From: an uncultured bacterium
GTDB lineage: Bacteria > Armatimonadota > HRBIN16
Assembly: GCA_938027655.1 (NCBI GenBank)
Contig: CALJAP010000085.1
Location: forward strand, 1 to 62,709
Direction of reading: 5' to 3'
Length of the DNA stretch: 62,709 nucleotides
The position numbers and the translations under genes were made by a program. The notes under the pieces were generated by a model. That model worked only from the letters and a program-made list of their open reading frames with translations. It had not been told where the DNA came from and did not search any database. Of this stretch, positions 1 to 8,131 are shown piece after piece. Numbering within the stretch: the stretch's first letter is position 1; the number at the start of each line of letters is the position of its first letter.

Positions 1-3000
1 AACACCAGGTAGCGCAGGTCTTCGGGGCGCACGCGCAGGGTCTTCAGCTCGCGCGGGCTTTTGATGACGGGGCGCAGCCAGTCGGTTTCGATCTCGCCTT
101 GCCAGCCTGCGCCGTTCTTCACGCGCACGGTCGCGCCCGCCTTGCCCTGCATCACCTGCGCCACAGTGGCTTCGACTGGCTCCAGATAGAAAAACTCGTT
201 CGCGCCTGTGGTGAATCCGCGGCGTACCTCGGCGATGTGGCCCAACCGAACCAGCTTGCCCTTGCCCTTCTCCAGTACGGTGAAATAGATATCGGGCGCT
301 CGCAGATACTTACCGCCCCACTTGCTGCCCTCGTACGGTGCGTGTTGTAACAAGCCGTTCTGCTCTTCTTCCGTTGCTGCTGTCCCTTCGGCGTACAGGT
401 CGGCGTGCGTTCGGGCAATCAGGCGAAACTCTGGGCGCAGCAGTTGGTCGGTTGTCTCGTCGATCTCGATGAACACTACAGGAGAGAGCACTTCCTCGAA
501 GGGAACTCGAAACATGACAAAGCGGGCGATGCGAGAAGGGTCTACCTCTTTGTCCTCCGGCGGGGCAAGCAACACGATGACCGTGTTTACGTCCGCCTGC
601 GCAAACGACCGGCGTGCAGAATTGTCCAGAACCATTTTGATGTGACTGTGTTTGAGCAGGAACTCTTGCAGGTCTTTCCCGAAGCCCACGTCCAGCCACG
701 AATTGGAGGTGATGAAGCAGAACGAGCCTTTAGGATTAAGCAGGGACAAGCCGTGCAGGTAGAAGTAGACGTACAGGTCGTTGCGCTTGTCCCACTCACG
801 CGCAGGATTGCCCCTACGCTCTACCTGGGCGGGGTTATAGCCGAAGAAGCGGGGATAGGTAGTCCATAGCGAGCGTATCAACCTGTCTTTGTACTGTTGC
901 TTCTCATACCTCCCCAGCGGGTCTTTGATATTCTCCTGGCGTACGTAAGGCGGGTTACCGATAACGATATCGAAGCCTCCTTTCCCGCTCTCGAATATCT
1001 CCACGAAGGCGACATCCCAGACGAAGGGAACGGTCTGGGGCGAGGTAAGCGCTTTTAGTGCGCTGTCTATTCGTGCCTGCTCCGCCTGCTTCTGCTCCAA
1101 TTCCCGTCTCCACGCCTGTATCTGCTGCTGTTGAGCCGGCGACATGGTGGACGAGCCGTCCAGCGCCAGCTGCTGAGAAGCGGATTCAATCTGTCGTTCG
1201 AGGCCTTGCATCTGCTCGGTCAAGTAAAGCTTGCGATCCTGCATAATTTCGCGGAAAAGCTGTAGCTCTTCCTGTTTTAAACATTTTTCATCCAGTCCTT
1301 GCTCATTCTGGTAGAAGCGCAGCTTTTTGCCTTTCAACTGGGTGATTTTGCCCTTTAGTGAAGCGCGCAGGTCTACATGCTGTCGGTGCAGGTTGAAGTT
1401 CACGCCGCCCACCTCCTGCAGTAGGCTATCGCCGGGGCGCACTTTAAAAGTGAGGTTTGGCAGCAAGGGACGCACCCAGATCTCGCCCGGTTGCAGTTCC
1501 GTCTCCACCACCAGCTGCAGCCACAGACGCAGCTCCGCCACATGCACCGCCCAGTCCATCACGTCCACCCCGTACAGGCTCTCCCCAATGATGCGCCTCC
1601 TGCGTTCGTAGGCGGTCTCCTCGATGCCTAACTGGTAGTTAGCGCGCTCTATCAGGTCGTCCAGTACCAGTAACATCCCTACCAGAAAAGAGCCTGAACC
1701 GCACGCAGGGTCGCACACCGTGACCGACCGAAGGAGGTCGTGTAAGGATGCCCACAGATTGTGACGCGCAAGCAGTGCGTCGGCTTCCTGCTTCTCCTCC
1801 TGTTCGTAGGCAAAGACCGCCTGATAGAGCAGCTGCTTATGTTGCGCCCCCAGATGGTTGGTCAGATAGTCCACCAGGCTCAGTCGGCACATGAGGTCGA
1901 TCTCCACGCGGGGGGTGTAGAAGATACCCGCTTCACCGCGTCTGTCCTCATCAAAGGAGGAGGCATTTATCAAGCTCTCGTATACCTTGCCAATCATCTC
2001 GGGGTCTACCGCGACCTCCAGGTCGAAGGGGGTCGACTCGCTGATGGTGAAGTTGTAGCGTTCTAGAAAGCCAGGAGTGGAATCGGCGTACTTGTCGAAC
2101 AGTTGCTCGAAGAGTTCATCCGGGATTTTGACATCGAATTGGGTGTCGATGCGGTTTCTGGTGAAGAGTCCCCCGTTGAGGTAGGGCGCTACAGCTAGGG
2201 CGCTGCGTATATCTTCAGGCAGGTAAGCCCGGTAGGATGCTTCCGCTTGGAATCGGCGGTTGAACGCCTCGAAAAAGAGCACCGAGAGCCAATCCTCGTA
2301 GAAGCGATCTGGCTGGTCAGCCTGCCGTTTGTAGCTCTTCCAGAAGTGGCTAAGGAAGTCGGGGCGGTTGCCCAACCAATGTTTGCGTTGGATAAAGTAG
2401 AGAAACATCAGACGGTTAAGCAGTTGCAAGGCGTAATCGTGCGCCCACTGGGCATCGTTGTGCTGCTGTGTCAGCCGGCTTTGCAGACCAGTGAAGATAG
2501 CTCGATACCCCTCGAAGAATTGTTCGGTGACGGCTTGTACATCGAAGGCGCGGTTCAGTCGGTCGGTTACCTCCGTAACAGCAGGCTCACCGAAAAGACC
2601 TAGCGAGGCGACATCGAAGTGCAGCTCAGCAATACGTTCGACGGTGGTTCGTGCTGGCAACGCTGCGTGAAAAGAAAGAGTGCGTAGCTCGGCTTTACGC
2701 CCCTCTTTACCACGTCGCCTGGCCCACACAAACGCAATCTGATTCTGGTCCTCAGTGACGTAGCAAAGCAGGTGCTCGACATTGCGAGACGATAAAGCAC
2801 GGTACACAGCGCGCCGTTGCGTGAGTGTGGGTAACTGGCTGCCCCAAGGCACACGAAACACCGGTACCCCGCCCATCTCAGCGAGCGGTTCAAAGGAGAC
2901 TTCCCGTCCTACCGGAGAGGGCACTGTCAAAACAATCGGGTGAGACGAACTGGGCTTGCCCCAGCGAAGTATGTTGGTGAAAAGCGTGTGTAATGATTGG

Positions 3001-3056
3001 TTGGACGTCGTACGCAAGGTTTGATCGATTCTGTGAAATAGTGCAGCATCTGCCAT
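1..3056 (-). CDS. Eco57I-type DNA adenine methylase (type IIG-like), 3' end outside window
   Basis: The minus-strand frame is open from the ATG at 3056 to the left edge, giving about 1018 residues with the C-terminus missing. It has a long N-terminal region with no motif I recognise. The SAM-binding motif DPACGSGSF lies near residue 450 and the amino-methyltransferase motif GNPPYVRQ near residue 700. This order is typical of gamma-class N6-adenine methylases of the Eco57I/PglX superfamily. A target-recognition region probably follows (FTTGANEFFY, near residue 955). The start is set by a GGAGG that overlaps the last codons of the upstream helicase gene, only 3 bases away, so the two are translationally coupled. 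It probably modifies host DNA as part of a defence module with the helicase. I cannot tell a type IIG enzyme from a BREX- or DISARM-like methylase, because the operon continues off the window. Confidence 0.9.
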   Translation of the reverse strand, partial: MADAALFHRIDQTLRTTSNQSLHTLFTNILRWGKPSSSHPIVLTVPSPVGREVSFEPLAEMGGVPVFRVPWGSQLPTLTQRRAVYRALSSRNVEHLLCYVTEDQNQIAFVWARRRGKEGRKAELRTLSFHAALPARTTVERIAELHFDVASLGLFGEPAVTEVTDRLNRAFDVQAVTEQFFEGYRAIFTGLQSRLTQQHNDAQWAHDYALQLLNRLMFLYFIQRKHWLGNRPDFLSHFWKSYKRQADQPDRFYEDWLSVLFFEAFNRRFQAEASYRAYLPEDIRSALAVAPYLNGGLFTRNRIDTQFDVKIPDELFEQLFDKYADSTPGFLERYNFTISESTPFDLEVAVDPEMIGKVYESLINASSFDEDRRGEAGIFYTPRVEIDLMCRLSLVDYLTNHLGAQHKQLLYQAVFAYEQEEKQEADALLARHNLWASLHDLLRSVTVCDPACGSGSFLVGMLLVLDDLIERANYQLGIEETAYERRRRIIGESLYGVDVMDWAVHVAELRLWLQLVVETELQPGEIWVRPLLPNLTFKVRPGDSLLQEVGGVNFNLHRQHVDLRASLKGKITQLKGKKLRFYQNEQGLDEKCLKQEELQLFREIMQDRKLYLTEQMQGLERQIESASQQLALDGSSTMSPAQQQQIQAWRRELEQKQAEQARIDSALKALTSPQTVPFVWDVAFVEIFESGKGGFDIVIGNPPYVRQENIKDPLGRYEKQQYKDRLIRSLWTTYPRFFGYNPAQVERRGNPAREWDKRNDLYVYFYLHGLSLLNPKGSFCFITSNSWLDVGFGKDLQEFLLKHSHIKMVLDNSARRSFAQADVNTVIVLLAPPEDKEVDPSRIARFVMFRVPFEEVLSPVVFIEIDETTDQLLRPEFRLIARTHADLYAEGTAATEEEQNGLLQHAPYEGSKWGGKYLRAPDIYFTVLEKGKGKLVRLGHIAEVRRGFTTGANEFFYLEPVEATVAQVMQGKAGATVRVKNGAGWQGEIETDWLRPVIKSPRELKTLRVRPEDLRYLV

Positions 3057-3059
3057 TGT

Positions 3060-6000
3060 TTACCTCCATCGGATACCTAGCGAGCACAGGATTTGCGGTT
3101 CCATCGGCTGCTCGGTCCGGATGACCTGGCATAATCGGTCATCTTGATGCAGCTGCCAAGCGAGGCGTAGCAGCTCATGGTCAGGTATACCTAGTTTCAT
3201 TTGGCGTGAAACAACATCTCTTGCGCTCTCGCGCAGAGGATAGCGGTAAATCTGTTCCAAAAGAGTGTCCAGATGTGCTATCTCCTCTTGGTTGAAAAGC
3301 GTGGGTTGCTGTCGCATCCGTTCTCGATAGCTCTTCAAACGCTCATAAAGCTTCCTGCGGATGCTGCGCAGGGTGCCCAGCTGCCCGCCGAGCGTTTGTA
3401 CCTCTTGCAGGGCGTTTTCTACACTCTTGGCAACCAGTTCATGATGGTTTTTCAGCGGGGTGATAGCTGGTGTTTCAGGGGAACAGGCGGCTGCCTGAAA
3501 GATGGTGGCGAGCGACTGCGAGAGCACGTTGCCTTTTTCATCCAGCCGCACCAGTACGTCGATATCCTCATTATCCCTGTGGAAGCGTAGGTAGGAGATA
3601 ACGCCTGGCGCATCTCCATCTGCCTGAGCTGGGCGCGTTGCATAGACAACGGGAGGTAGATTCTTCGCCTGCTCTTGCAGTTGTACGGGAGCGCTATTCC
3701 ATACCTCTAAGGCAATGCTCGTCAGGTCAACATCCTGGTCGTCGCTGTCGTCGTCCAACACGCCAGCTTTCTCCGTATACAGGTCACGTAGTTTATCTTG
3801 GGCTTCCTCGCCAAGGAAAACCTCATCGGTGCCGACAACTTCTTGGTTCTGCTTCAGGCGCTGTATCAATCTCTTGCGCAAACGGATAATCGTCTCTACT
3901 CCGTCGGCAGGCATGAAAGAGTAAACTAGGATGTTCTCGTGCTGCTGTCCGATACGGTCTACTCGCCCCGCACGTTGAATCAGGCGAATGATAGCCCAAG
4001 GCAGGTCATAATTCACCACGATATGGCAATCTTGAAGGTTTTGTCCTTCCGCTAGTACATCGGTAGCGATAAGCACGCGCAGCTCGGTCTCGCCCTCGCG
4101 CAAGCCTCCGTTGCTTCTGGGACTAAAGCGCCTGGCAACCTCGACAGGGTCGGGCGTTTGGCTAGTTACCGCCTGCACATCGGTCATCCCTTGCGCGGTC
4201 AGGTGTTGTTCAAGATATAGGGCTGTGTGGGCGAATTGTGTAAAGATAAGCACTTTTTCTTCACGATGTTTGTGGTAGACCAAGTGAACCAGCTGACGCA
4301 GCTTTTGGTCATTTTGCGCGCACCACCGCCCCGCCATGTGAAGGATGTTGAGAAGTTTCTCTGCATCCGCCTGTAAGTCCTGTTTGAGTTGTTCTTTGTG
4401 GAAGAACTTAGGGGGTATCCATTTGAACCGTGTAGCGTACTGCTGCTCATACGCGGAGTAGGCGATTGCTGCCCTCTGACGATAAGATTGGAGATCATCA
4501 GCGTCTTCTGGGGTGACCTCCGGTATCGGATCGTTGGTCAACTCATCGTCTGCGAGGTCATCATCTTCTATATCGTTGAGTGCAGTGTCCAGCAAGCTAG
4601 CATCCTGTGTGCCTACGGGAATAGGCTTCTCCTGCTCCAGAGCATACAGAGTGACCATATTGCGCAGGATATGTCGCTTGATAGAGAACAGGAAGCTGTA
4701 ACCGCAGGATTCCAGCCTCTTGAAGAGGTTCGTTCGACAAAAGCCGATCAGCCTTTTTCCAGCACGATTCAGGTTTTCGAGTAGCTGTTTTTCCGCCGCG
4801 TTAGCCATGCGTTCAGCGTCCGGCACTAAATACAGCGCCAAGCCGTATCGGGGAAGCGCGAGCGATTCTATAACGCCAACTACTGGCTCCGCAAATAACC
4901 GGGCATATTGGTCTGTAGCGTCCTGCTTGCTCATGGGGAAGGACAGGGTATGAGGTACCCGGATAGGAAAATACTGTCGTTTGTTGTTCATCATTACATA
5001 GTATCGCCCTTTTTCGGCGTCGTAATGCGCATAATTGCGTAGGATGAACTGGCGAGTCCTGCGTACCATGAACAGACGCATCAGGTCGCGCCAGTCTTCT
5101 GTGTAGGCGCTCTGTTCAAACGCCCGCAACGAGCGTGGAGATGTCTGGTACCTCCTGATAAAGTCTGCCTCATTAAACCCTTGGGCGCTCCACCACTGGA
5201 AAAACCTTTCCGGTCTGATGCCGATATCCTGTTCTTCATCCACAAACAGCCGAACCTGGTTGCTGATGTCATTGAAATGTTTGTTGTACGGCGTGGCGGT
5301 TAGAAGGACAACACGAGGCTCGTTGACCTCTATATAATTTCGAATGATGCGGTAGCGCTTGCCCTCGCGGTTGCGCAAATTATGACTCTCATCAATGATC
5401 ACCGTGCGGAAACGGGGCATGTGAGGCAGTTCCTCTATCACTCTGCCCAAGGAAAGCACCCTCGCTGCCAAGCCATATTCCGAGGCATGCCTGTCCCAAA
5501 TTTGTTGTAACTTGGGCGGACAGATAATAAGTGTGTTACTTCCGTCGTCTTCTTGGAAGATTTTGGCAACCGCAGTTGCCATTAACGTTTTACCTAAACC
5601 AACGACATCGCCCAGCAAAACACCTCCCCGCTTGTAAAGGATGCGCGCACATAGCTGCACCGCTGCTGCCTGAAAATCCAGAAGGTCAGATTGCAGGTCT
5701 TTGGGCAGCTTGAACTGGCGTGCGCCGAGTCGAGCGTCTTCAGAGAGATGATACGCCATCTTCAGATAAACAAGGTATGGGGAGAGGAGTTCTTCGCGCG
5801 CCCAGCTAGTCTCGATAAGCTGAGCAAGCTGCTCGGAGATATCTAAGGAGTACTCGTCGTTCCACCTTGTTTCGAACCATTCGCTAAGTTTGCGGGCAGC
5901 GTCCTGCTCCACTACGTCAACGTTTAGTTCACCTTGCTCCGACAATCCAGCGAAGGTGAGGTTGCTACTACCTACGAATCCGATGATAGGTGTAACACGG

Positions 6001-6446
6001 TCAGAGCGGTACACCAGATAGAGTTTGGCATGAAGGGGATAACGCAAAAACAACTTCACGCGAACCTTGCCTTCTCGAATCTGGCGAGCCAGTTTCCTCA
6101 GGTTAGCTTCTGCACTGGATGTTGGAACGCCAAACTCTATCTGTTCCTTGAAGTTGTTGACGATTTCGCCATAGAGCCTTGCAACTTCACGGCTGTCTAC
6201 GTTCTTTTCTGCCCTCCACGCTGATTGCATTTCACGCATCTGCGCTTCGGGAGGCTTTTGCATGCCAACGAGTACTCTGCAGCAGGAGCCGTTTTTACCT
6301 GTGAAGAGGTCAATATACTCCGCAAGTCGCCCCCACCCCCGTAAGTGAAAATAGCCTACACAGAAGTCCGCACGGTAAGCATCGATAAGGACCTCCTCGA
6401 GGGCGCTTAGCAAGGTATCTTGCACGTTGTCCAGTATCCGGGGCAT
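3060..6446 (-). CDS. PLD-nuclease/SNF2-type helicase fusion, defence-associated
   Basis: This 1128-residue protein begins with a phospholipase-D-like domain. Its HKD motif is H139-A-K141 with D149, followed by GSSN at 159-162, as in NucT/Bfil-type nucleases. A superfamily 2 helicase follows: Walker A GDVVGLGKT (279-287), the DESH box (352-355), the LLTATPYN motif III, and a C-terminal helicase lobe with RAGRVDRIGQ. The acidic stretch around residues 610-640 is probably a flexible insertion. An AGGAGG lies just upstream of the ATG, and a good sigma-70 promoter lies 40-70 bases upstream. It is the first gene of an operon with the Eco57I-type methylase, which suggests DNA restriction or phage defence. 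One HKD motif per chain implies that the nuclease works as a dimer (known for the family). The exact system name is not assigned. Confidence 0.92.
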   Translation of the reverse strand: MPRILDNVQDTLLSALEEVLIDAYRADFCVGYFHLRGWGRLAEYIDLFTGKNGSCCRVLVGMQKPPEAQMREMQSAWRAEKNVDSREVARLYGEIVNNFKEQIEFGVPTSSAEANLRKLARQIREGKVRVKLFLRYPLHAKLYLVYRSDRVTPIIGFVGSSNLTFAGLSEQGELNVDVVEQDAARKLSEWFETRWNDEYSLDISEQLAQLIETSWAREELLSPYLVYLKMAYHLSEDARLGARQFKLPKDLQSDLLDFQAAAVQLCARILYKRGGVLLGDVVGLGKTLMATAVAKIFQEDDGSNTLIICPPKLQQIWDRHASEYGLAARVLSLGRVIEELPHMPRFRTVIIDESHNLRNREGKRYRIIRNYIEVNEPRVVLLTATPYNKHFNDISNQVRLFVDEEQDIGIRPERFFQWWSAQGFNEADFIRRYQTSPRSLRAFEQSAYTEDWRDLMRLFMVRRTRQFILRNYAHYDAEKGRYYVMMNNKRQYFPIRVPHTLSFPMSKQDATDQYARLFAEPVVGVIESLALPRYGLALYLVPDAERMANAAEKQLLENLNRAGKRLIGFCRTNLFKRLESCGYSFLFSIKRHILRNMVTLYALEQEKPIPVGTQDASLLDTALNDIEDDDLADDELTNDPIPEVTPEDADDLQSYRQRAAIAYSAYEQQYATRFKWIPPKFFHKEQLKQDLQADAEKLLNILHMAGRWCAQNDQKLRQLVHLVYHKHREEKVLIFTQFAHTALYLEQHLTAQGMTDVQAVTSQTPDPVEVARRFSPRSNGGLREGETELRVLIATDVLAEGQNLQDCHIVVNYDLPWAIIRLIQRAGRVDRIGQQHENILVYSFMPADGVETIIRLRKRLIQRLKQNQEVVGTDEVFLGEEAQDKLRDLYTEKAGVLDDDSDDQDVDLTSIALEVWNSAPVQLQEQAKNLPPVVYATRPAQADGDAPGVISYLRFHRDNEDIDVLVRLDEKGNVLSQSLATIFQAAACSPETPAITPLKNHHELVAKSVENALQEVQTLGGQLGTLRSIRRKLYERLKSYRERMRQQPTLFNQEEIAHLDTLLEQIYRYPLRESARDVVSRQMKLGIPDHELLRLAWQLHQDDRLCQVIRTEQPMEPQILCSLGIRWR

Positions 6447-6486
6447 CCAGCTCCTCCTGACAGGCTGCCTTCATGCGTTTTATGGA

Positions 6487-6515
6487 ATCATAGCGTATAC
6501 GTCAACAGAGGTCAA
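6487..6515 (-). promoter_or_regulatory. Sigma-70 promoter of the helicase/methylase operon
   Basis: On the minus strand, TTGACC (6515-6510) and TATGAT (6492-6487) are separated by exactly 17 bases. They sit about 40 bases upstream of the helicase ATG. A second TTGACG lies inside the spacer. No operator is obvious. The AT-rich stretch further upstream (6525-6550) could serve as an UP element. Confidence 0.7.
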
Positions 6516-6591
6516 CTTGCCGTTTTCGAAATTTTTTGAGAATTCTCCTGTGCAGCACGCCGTGTCTCGAAAAACGATTCCATGCGCAATT

Positions 6592-7329
6592 TTAGCGACG
6601 GTCTCCCCTTGCATCCAGCGGCTCGTGCGCTACCGTGTAGGCAAATACCCGCGACGCGCCTGCAGCCAGCAGTGTCCGAGCCGCTTCGTTCAGCGTGCTA
6701 CCCGTTGTCCACACGTCGTCAATGAGCAGTACACTCTTGCCTGCTACTGCCTGCGGTTTTACCACGCGAAAGGCGTCTTTCACGTTCTCACGACGCTCCT
6801 CCCCACCTAGCCCGACCTGAGGCTGGCGGTAGACCGTGCGCTCCAGCGCATCCCACAACAGGAGCAGCCCTGTGCTCCGGCAGAACTCTCTGGCAAGCAG
6901 CGCGCTCTGGTTGAAGCCGCGCTCCCGTTCACGCTGTGGGTGAATAGGAATGGGAACGACCACATCCGCCATGTGTAGCGGCTCGGTCAACGGGCTGTGC
7001 CAGCCCTGATTCAGCAGTCGTGCCAGTGCGGGAGCCAGCGAGGCATGTTTCTGATACTTGAAGCGGTGAATCGCCGCCCGTATCACACCATCATAGTAGG
7101 CAACCGCACGAACCGCTTCAGGCACAAGCGAATGCACGGGGCAGGAGGTGCAGAAGCCTTCAGGGTCAACCGGTGTGCCACATCGAGCGCAGACGGGTGG
7201 GGTAACGTAGGTGATGCTGTCGGCGCACTCGTCGCACCAGCCGTCGCATCCCACCAGCGCACAGGCAGCACAGCGCGGCGGGTACAGAGCGTCCAGAATC
7301 TCGTCCCAGATGAGCCGTACCCATCTCAT
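6592..7329 (-). CDS. comF: ComF family phosphoribosyltransferase-like protein
   Basis: This 245-residue protein has the ComF architecture. An N-terminal zinc-finger region holds paired cysteines (CAAC, CDEC, CARC, CTSC within residues 19-64). A type I phosphoribosyltransferase domain follows, with the PRPP loop VLLIDDVWTTGST. ComF proteins act in DNA uptake during natural transformation, on the cytoplasmic side with the ComFA helicase. ComFA is not seen here, and many non-competent bacteria carry comF, so competence is not implied. The start ATG overlaps the stop of the upstream DUF1854 gene by 4 bases, so the two are probably co-transcribed and coupled. The length is normal for the family. 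Confidence 0.93.
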   Translation of the reverse strand: MRWVRLIWDEILDALYPPRCAACALVGCDGWCDECADSITYVTPPVCARCGTPVDPEGFCTSCPVHSLVPEAVRAVAYYDGVIRAAIHRFKYQKHASLAPALARLLNQGWHSPLTEPLHMADVVVPIPIHPQRERERGFNQSALLAREFCRSTGLLLLWDALERTVYRQPQVGLGGEERRENVKDAFRVVKPQAVAGKSVLLIDDVWTTGSTLNEAARTLLAAGASRVFAYTVAHEPLDARGDRR

Positions 7330-7877
7330 AACGCACGCGCGATAATCGCCATACTGCGAGAATCCAGTTTGGTCGTATCGGGGATTTCGAAGCGGTTGCC
7401 GTCCATATCGGTGATAATCAGGCGCGTGGGGGTTACCTCCTGCACATTATCGCGCAGGTGGCGCACCTGGTACACTCGTCGCCCGCGGTTGGTCTGTACG
7501 TCCCAGGTGATGGTACCGTACTCCTCGCGTACCGAGTATACCTTCTGCACCACCGGCACGAAGTACCGCCTGTCCAGTTCCTCCTCGATGATACGGCGCG
7601 ATTCGGCGTCCAAACCGTGCAACGATTTGAGGATACCTATCTCCTGATCCATGCCGTCGCGCAAACTGAGGAAGTGATTGGGGTCGGAGAGGGGAAAACA
7701 GCGCACCACATGCACCCGCAAGACGCTCCGCTCGCCCTCGATGGTCATGCGAATCTGGCTGGAACCGGGCGTGCGGAACAGTCGTATCTGGGACGGCTCC
7801 AGAAAACGCACCTCAAAGGTAGGCACGTCCCGGAAGCGCAACATATCTAGACTGACGCCACGACTATCTACATCCAT
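7326..7877 (-). CDS. DUF1854 domain protein
   Basis: A 183-residue soluble protein matching the DUF1854 family pattern: an early VHVVRCFPLSDP segment, an IIEEELDRRYFVPVV core, a Trp-containing TWDVQTNRG strand and a C-terminal LIITDMDGNRFEI strand. Elsewhere members sit beside ABC exporter genes and are annotated as associated with cyanophycin metabolism; the biochemical role is unknown. No cyanophycin synthetase or matching ABC gene adjoins it here. AGAGGGGAT lies 6 bases before the ATG. It overlaps comF by 4 bases, which is an unusual partnership. Confidence 0.85.
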   Translation of the reverse strand: MDVDSRGVSLDMLRFRDVPTFEVRFLEPSQIRLFRTPGSSQIRMTIEGERSVLRVHVVRCFPLSDPNHFLSLRDGMDQEIGILKSLHGLDAESRRIIEEELDRRYFVPVVQKVYSVREEYGTITWDVQTNRGRRVYQVRHLRDNVQEVTPTRLIITDMDGNRFEIPDTTKLDSRSMAIIARAL

Positions 7878-7910
7878 TGTTTTATCCCCTCTAAAGACGA
7901 TCTCTCGGCT

Positions 7911-8026
7911 GAACCATCCGTGCTAATCCGTCTCATCCGTGTTCATCCGTGTCCTTCGGAAACAGCCCACAGATTGGCACGGATGCAACGGATACACACC
8001 GAGTGAACCATCCGCGCCTATCCGTG
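7911..8026. repeat. Clustered ATCCGTG-type intergenic repeats
   Basis: The gap between the DUF1854 gene and the large secreted-protein gene holds an imperfect direct repeat of the form GAACCATCCGYGCYNATCCGT at 7911-7932 and 8005-8026. Further ATCCGTG/TCATCCGTG units lie between them, and inverted versions (CACGGATGCAACGGAT) occur at 7978-7993. No coding frame explains this. It looks like a dispersed palindromic repeat array of REP type. The region also separates two divergent genes, so promoters for both must lie in or near it. Confidence 0.6.
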
Positions 8027-8131
8027 TGCTATGATAACTTACGCGGTCACACGATATTATACCTCTCAGAAAAAGGAGCACAGCCGCCGACAGGGAAGTT
8101 TATAACGAATACCGCATATCGACAGGAGCAT

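Noticed and set aside
1-6446. Assignment to DISARM or BREX
   Set aside because: Only a helicase/PLD protein and a methylase are visible; drmA/drmB, pglZ and brxC-type genes are not in the window.
7974-7990. Sigma-54-like TGGCACGGATG
   Set aside because: The required TTGC at -12 is missing; it is part of the ATCCGTG-type repeat.
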